Source of the DNA: an uncultured Celeribacter sp.
GTDB lineage: Bacteria > Pseudomonadota > Alphaproteobacteria > Rhodobacterales > Rhodobacteraceae
Assembly: GCF_963676475.1 (NCBI RefSeq)
Contig: NZ_OY781106.1
Location: 620,001 to 684,000 of the forward strand
Reading direction: 5' to 3'
Length of the DNA stretch: 64,000 bases
The notes below the pieces were generated by a model. That model was given only the letters and a program-made list of their open reading frames with translations, was not told the origin of the DNA and searched no databases. This document shows positions 60,486 to 64,000 of this stretch, in pieces. A program made the position numbers and the translations under genes. The first letter of the stretch is position 1; the number at the start of each line of letters is the position of its first letter.

Positions 60486-60878
60486 ATGACAGAGATGAAC
60501 CTCACCCCGATCGGACGTATCCACACGCCCTACAAAACCCTCGCCGATTGTCCGAGTGCACCACATGCAGGGCAGGAGGCGCGGATCGAGTTGCACCCCG
60601 CTTTCGCGCCGGGCCTCAAGGGTCTGAATGCCTCCGAGGTCGATGTGCTCTATTGGTTCGACCGGGCGGCGCGCGATGTGCTGCAATCGGTGCGTCCCCA
60701 TGATGGCGTCCACTGCGGCGTCTTTGCCATGCGATCGCCGCACCGCCCGAACCCGATTGCCCTGTCGCGGGTGACGGTTCTGTCGGTCGATGAGACGGGG
60801 CTGACCGTGTCGGGGATGGATTGTCTCGATGGCACGGTTCTGGTCGATCTGAAGCCGGTGCCGCGCGTTGCAACGTGA
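60486..60878 (+). CDS. trmO: tRNA (N6-threonylcarbamoyladenosine37-N6)-methyltransferase TrmO
   Basis: 130-residue member of the TsaA/YaeB/TrmO family, which methylates t6A37 in tRNA using S-adenosylmethionine. Conserved are LTPIGRIHTPYKTLADCPSAPH, the ASEVDVLYWFDRA region, and GVFAMRSPHRPNPIALSRVTVL with the SPHRPNPI signature. It is shorter than E. coli TrmO (235), lacking the C-terminal domain, as do many alphaproteobacterial forms. AAAAAGGAGA precedes the ATG. Confidence 0.9.
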   Translation: MTEMNLTPIGRIHTPYKTLADCPSAPHAGQEARIELHPAFAPGLKGLNASEVDVLYWFDRAARDVLQSVRPHDGVHCGVFAMRSPHRPNPIALSRVTVLSVDETGLTVSGMDCLDGTVLVDLKPVPRVAT

Positions 60879-60972
60879 GGTTGCGTCATAAAAATGATTC
60901 GAGCGGGGGCGCCTTGGTCGCATAGATATGCGATGACCGTATATATGCGCTTTCTTGGCGGCTAAAGCTGCT

Positions 60973-61006
60973 GGTTTTCAGGGTTTTTCCTGAGAAAACC
61001 GGTGTT
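60973..61006 (+). terminator. Possible terminator of trmO
   Basis: GGTTTT-CAGG and CCTG-AGAAAACC can pair (60973-60982 with 60989-61000, with a two-base bulge), followed by GGTGTTTTT. It lies 94 bases after trmO. Confidence 0.5.
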
Positions 61007-61033
61007 TTTGAGCCATCTTCCGCATCGCTGCGC

Positions 61034-61049
61034 CCACTAGATGTAGTGT
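61034..61049. promoter_or_regulatory. NrdR box, copy 1
   Basis: CCACTAGATGTAGTGT matches the NrdR consensus aCaCwAtATaTwGtgt at 13 of 16 positions and has palindromic arms CACTA / TAGTG. Confidence 0.65.
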
Positions 61050-61112
61050 GCTGAGGAAATGTGCAAACGTGCCACACAGGGGGCAGGTCTAGCGTTTTTT
61101 TGACGCGGTCAC

Positions 61113-61121
61113 TTATCCACA
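61113..61121 (+). promoter_or_regulatory. DnaA box
   Basis: TTATCCACA, the exact DnaA consensus. DnaA regulates ribonucleotide reductase promoters in E. coli, which makes a functional site plausible; a single nonamer can also occur by chance. Confidence 0.5.
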
Positions 61122-61315
61122 TTGTCTTGTGCAAAATCTTAACGAATTTTGCGAAACCCATAGGAAACAAAGAAAAAAGTATTAACGCGAGGGTCTTCGA
61201 ATCGTGGGGGGCTGTGGGCAATTTTCGTCAAACGTTTTTTGCGTTTCAAAAGGGTAAATTTTGCGTTGACCACGAGGGCTCAGCCGCTGCACATTGTGGA
61301 GGTCGGATGAGAGAT

Positions 61316-61331
61316 ACACTACATTTAGTTA
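61316..61331. promoter_or_regulatory. NrdR box, copy 2
   Basis: ACACTACATTTAGTTA matches the NrdR consensus at 12 of 16 positions. It lies 282 bases from copy 1; typical NrdR pairs are about 31 bases apart, so the spacing is unusual. Confidence 0.5.
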
Positions 61332-61641
61332 TTCTTGGACGGCGAGGGACAAGGGTCTCGGGGGACATATCCGCGTAGGGATCTCACCGGTCTTCAGGTC
61401 GAAAGGCATGAAAACAAGGGGTGCGGCCGGGGTGAGAACGGATATGCCGCTGAGGAACAGCTTGAGGATCAAAGACGAATCTATGACACAGCCGGGGGCT
61501 ATGGCCGCACCGGCATTGATAAGATTTGTCGGGTGTGAGGCAGGGTTTCTCGTCAGCCATGAGACACAAGATGTGGATGTCGACGGGTCGCCGGTGACGG
61601 AAATTTGGCGATTAAGCAAAACAACGCGAGAGTTGAGGCAG

Positions 61642-64000
61642 ATGAAAATCGAACGCAAATTCACGACGGCAGGCAAAGACGCATATGCAGAGTTGGAGTT
61701 CACCAAGACCTCCTCTGAAATTCGCAACCCGGACGGCACGGTGGTGTTTCATCTCGACGATTGCGAAGTGCCCGCCAAGTGGTCGCAGGTCGCCTCCGAT
61801 GTCATCGCGCAGAAATATTTCCGCAAAGCCGGCGTGCCGGCGGCACTGAAAAAAGTCCGTGAAAAAGGCGTTCCGTCTTTCCTTTGGCGGTCTATTCCCG
61901 ACGAAGACAAGCTCGCGAAACTGCCCGAAGAGGCGCGGTTTGGTGGCGAGACCTCCGCGAAACAAGTGTTCGACCGTCTCGCAGGCGCCTGGGCCTATTG
62001 GGGCTGGAAGGGCGGCTATTTCTCCTCGGAAGACGACGCCAAAGCCTATTACGACGAGATGCGGTTCACCCTGGCGGCCCAGATGGGCGCGCCGAACAGC
62101 CCGCAGTGGTTCAACACCGGTCTGCACTGGGCTTACGGCATCGACGGTCCGGGGCAGGGGCATTATTATGTGGATTATCAATCCGGTGAGCTGACGCGCT
62201 CGTCCTCCGCCTATGAGCATCCGCAGCCGCATGCCTGTTTCATCCAATCCGTCGCCGACGATCTTGTGTCCGATGGCGGCATCATGGATCTCTGGGTGCG
62301 TGAGGCGCGTCTGTTCAAATACGGTTCCGGCACCGGCACCAACTTTTCCTCGCTGCGCGCGGCCAATGAGAGCCTCTCGGGCGGGGGCAAATCCTCCGGC
62401 CTCATGGGGTTCCTGAAAATCGGCGACCGGGCAGCGGGCGCGATCAAATCCGGCGGCACCACGCGCCGCGCGGCGAAGATGGTGATCTGCGACATGGATC
62501 ACCCGGACATCGAGGATTTCATCAACTGGAAAGTGATCGAAGAGCAGAAAGTGGCGTCCATCGTCGCGGGCTCGAAGATGCACGAACGCCAGCTCAATGC
62601 GATTTTCGACGCGATTGGCACTTGGGACGGCGCGGAAGCCGATGCTTTCGACCCAAGCAAGAACCCGGCGCTGAAGGCGGCTGTCAAATCCGCGAAACAG
62701 GTCGCCATTCCTGAGACCTACGTCAAACGTGTGCTGGATTACGCGAAACAGGGCTATTCCTCGATCGAATTCCCGACCTATGACACCGATTGGGACAGCG
62801 AGGCCTATGCCTCCGTCTCCGGTCAGAACTCCAACAACTCCGTGCGCGTGACGGACGCTTTCCTCAAGGCCGTGAAAGACGATGCCGAATGGGAGCTTTT
62901 GCGCCGCACCGACAGGAAGGTCGCCAAGACCGTCAAGGCCCGCGATCTTTGGGAACAGGTCGGTCATGCCGCCTGGGCCTGTGCCGATCCGGGCATCCAG
63001 TTCCACGATACCATCAACGCCTGGCACACCTGCCCGGAAGACGGCGAAATTCGCGGCTCCAACCCGTGCTCCGAGTATATGTTCCTCGATGACACGGCCT
63101 GTAACCTGGCCTCGATGAACCTGCTGACCTTCTTGCACGATGGTGTGTTCGACGCAGAAAGCTACATGCATGCGACCCGCATCTGGACGCTGACGCTGGA
63201 AATCTCCGTGATGATGGCGCAATTCCCGTCGCAAGAGATCGCGCAGCGCTCCTATGACTTCCGCACGCTGGGTCTGGGTTACGCCAACATCGGCGGGCTG
63301 TTGATGAACATGGGCTTTGGCTATGACAGCGACGAGGCGCGCGCGCTGGCCGGTGCTCTGACCGCGATCATGACCGGCGTGTCCTATGCGACCTCCGCCG
63401 AGATCGCGGGCGAGTTGGGGGCGTTCGACAAGTTCGAGAAGAACCGCGAGCATATGCTCCGCGTCATCCGCAACCACCGCACGGCTGCCTATGGCAAAAC
63501 CACGGGCTACGAAGGCCTTGAGGTCAAGCCGGTCGCTTTGGATCACGCCAACTGCCCCGACGCCCATCTCGTCGAGCTGGCGAAATCCGCTTGGGACGAG
63601 GCGCTGAGCCTCGGCGAGAAAAACGGCTACCGCAACGCGCAGGTGTCTGTGATTGCGCCCACCGGCACCATCGGTCTGGTGATGGATTGCGACACGACGG
63701 GGATCGAGCCGGACTTTGCGCTGGTGAAATTCAAGAAACTCGCGGGCGGTGGTTACTTCAAAATCATCAACCGCTCCGTGCCGGCAGCTCTTGAGAAACT
63801 TGGCTATTCTTCGTCTGAGATCGAGGAGATCGTGTCCTACGCCGTGGGCCATGGCACCATCGGCAATGCACCGGGGATCAACCACACTGCGCTGATCGGC
63901 CACGGCTTCGGTCAGGCGCAGATCGACAAGATCGAGGCCGCGCTGCCCTCGGCCTTCGACATCCGCTTTGTGTTCAACCAATGGACGCTGGGCGAAGAGT
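61642..64000 (+). CDS. nrdJ: Vitamin B12-dependent ribonucleotide reductase (class II), 5' part
   Basis: Makes deoxyribonucleotides using an adenosylcobalamin radical, so it works with or without oxygen. 786 residues are visible and the frame runs off the window. Seen are APNSPQWFNTGLHWAYGIDGP, the first redox Cys199 in PHACFIQSV, GSGTGTNFSSLRA, and the active-site Asn474-Pro-Cys476-Ser-Glu478 (SNPCSEYMF) with the radical Cys and flanking Asn and Glu. ACNLASMNL and APTGTIGLVMDCDTTGIEPDF also occur. The C-terminal cysteine tail is outside. GAGG precedes the ATG. The leader carries candidate NrdR and DnaA sites. Confidence 0.96.
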   Translation, partial: MKIERKFTTAGKDAYAELEFTKTSSEIRNPDGTVVFHLDDCEVPAKWSQVASDVIAQKYFRKAGVPAALKKVREKGVPSFLWRSIPDEDKLAKLPEEARFGGETSAKQVFDRLAGAWAYWGWKGGYFSSEDDAKAYYDEMRFTLAAQMGAPNSPQWFNTGLHWAYGIDGPGQGHYYVDYQSGELTRSSSAYEHPQPHACFIQSVADDLVSDGGIMDLWVREARLFKYGSGTGTNFSSLRAANESLSGGGKSSGLMGFLKIGDRAAGAIKSGGTTRRAAKMVICDMDHPDIEDFINWKVIEEQKVASIVAGSKMHERQLNAIFDAIGTWDGAEADAFDPSKNPALKAAVKSAKQVAIPETYVKRVLDYAKQGYSSIEFPTYDTDWDSEAYASVSGQNSNNSVRVTDAFLKAVKDDAEWELLRRTDRKVAKTVKARDLWEQVGHAAWACADPGIQFHDTINAWHTCPEDGEIRGSNPCSEYMFLDDTACNLASMNLLTFLHDGVFDAESYMHATRIWTLTLEISVMMAQFPSQEIAQRSYDFRTLGLGYANIGGLLMNMGFGYDSDEARALAGALTAIMTGVSYATSAEIAGELGAFDKFEKNREHMLRVIRNHRTAAYGKTTGYEGLEVKPVALDHANCPDAHLVELAKSAWDEALSLGEKNGYRNAQVSVIAPTGTIGLVMDCDTTGIEPDFALVKFKKLAGGGYFKIINRSVPAALEKLGYSSSEIEEIVSYAVGHGTIGNAPGINHTALIGHGFGQAQIDKIEAALPSAFDIRFVFNQWTLGEE

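Larger units (their letters stand above)
60879..61641. other. Long nrdJ leader region
   Basis: 763 bases between trmO and nrdJ without a convincing gene. It holds the trmO hairpin, two good NrdR-box matches, one weak one overlapping a consensus DnaA box, and AT-rich stretches around 61125-61190 that could carry the promoter. No cobalamin riboswitch signature (B12 box GCCACTG) was found although the enzyme needs B12. Downstream of about 61330 nothing is recognised. Confidence 0.5.

Noticed and set aside
60879..61641. Cobalamin riboswitch before nrdJ
   Set aside because: The conserved B12 box and neighbouring elements were not found by eye. A covariance-model search would be decisive.
61612..63981. 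789-codon open frame antisense to nrdJ
   Set aside because: Mirror of a strongly GC-biased gene; nrdJ active-site motifs prove the plus strand is coding.

Overview
The window is 64 kb of high-GC, densely packed bacterial chromosome. Gene content and order (NDUFA12-like / MlaD / DUF2155 / aat / accCB; DUF2849-cysI-cysH-DUF934; class II ribonucleotide reductase; ScfR and FnrL-type regulation) point to an alphaproteobacterium of the Rhodobacteraceae (Roseobacter group). No prophage, transposase, CRISPR array or rRNA was seen. Both ends cut genes: clpP on the left and nrdJ on the right.

Layout. 0-6 kb: clpP-clpX, then NDUFA12-mlaD-DUF2155, converging on aat and accB-accC. 6-17.4 kb: a pyrimidine degradation locus with preT-preA, rutR, a carbamoylase (hyuC), dihydropyrimidinase (hydA) and a complete ABC importer. 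A perfect RutR operator lies between rutR and hyuC. 17.4-20 kb: a PRC-barrel protein, a MarR regulator with a palindromic operator, and DUF1992 and FemAB-like genes. 20.3-34.2 kb: acetyl-CoA synthetase with a branched-chain-amino-acid-type ABC importer, facing an ScfR-family regulator. Beyond these lie a racemase homologue without catalytic cysteines and a receiver / small membrane protein / symporter-fused histidine kinase operon resembling CrbSR. 34.2-40 kb: a FliM/FliN-like protein, an FNR-box-preceded DksA-like operon, a DnaA-box cluster, a FadJ-like enzyme, a candidate FNR-dependent small RNA and a MoeA-like protein. 40-53 kb: an AAE transporter, infC with a rare AUA start, a repetitive lipoprotein, ferredoxin reductase, the assimilatory sulfur operon with a divergent Lrp regulator, trpE, a PpiD-like foldase and an aminotransferase. 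53-64 kb: a TetR/quinone-reductase pair with three operators, gpt, a LysE exporter, fabI, pdxH, a double cold-shock protein, DUF192, tRNA-Pro, a homocysteine methyltransferase homologue, trmO and nrdJ.

How it works together. PreTA, HydA and HyuC would turn imported uracil or thymine into beta-alanine or beta-aminoisobutyrate under RutR. The acs region combines import, CoA activation, a CoA-ester-sensing type of regulator and a transporter-fused kinase, which suggests a short-chain carboxylate uptake and sensing module. Two perfect FNR boxes at 35.4 and 38.7 kb suggest local oxygen control. The most novel-looking item is the 38.77-38.93 kb transcript candidate: an FNR box at class II spacing, a hairpin loop with an anti-Shine-Dalgarno motif, and a strong intrinsic terminator. 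All functions are read from sequence alone; no database search was run.
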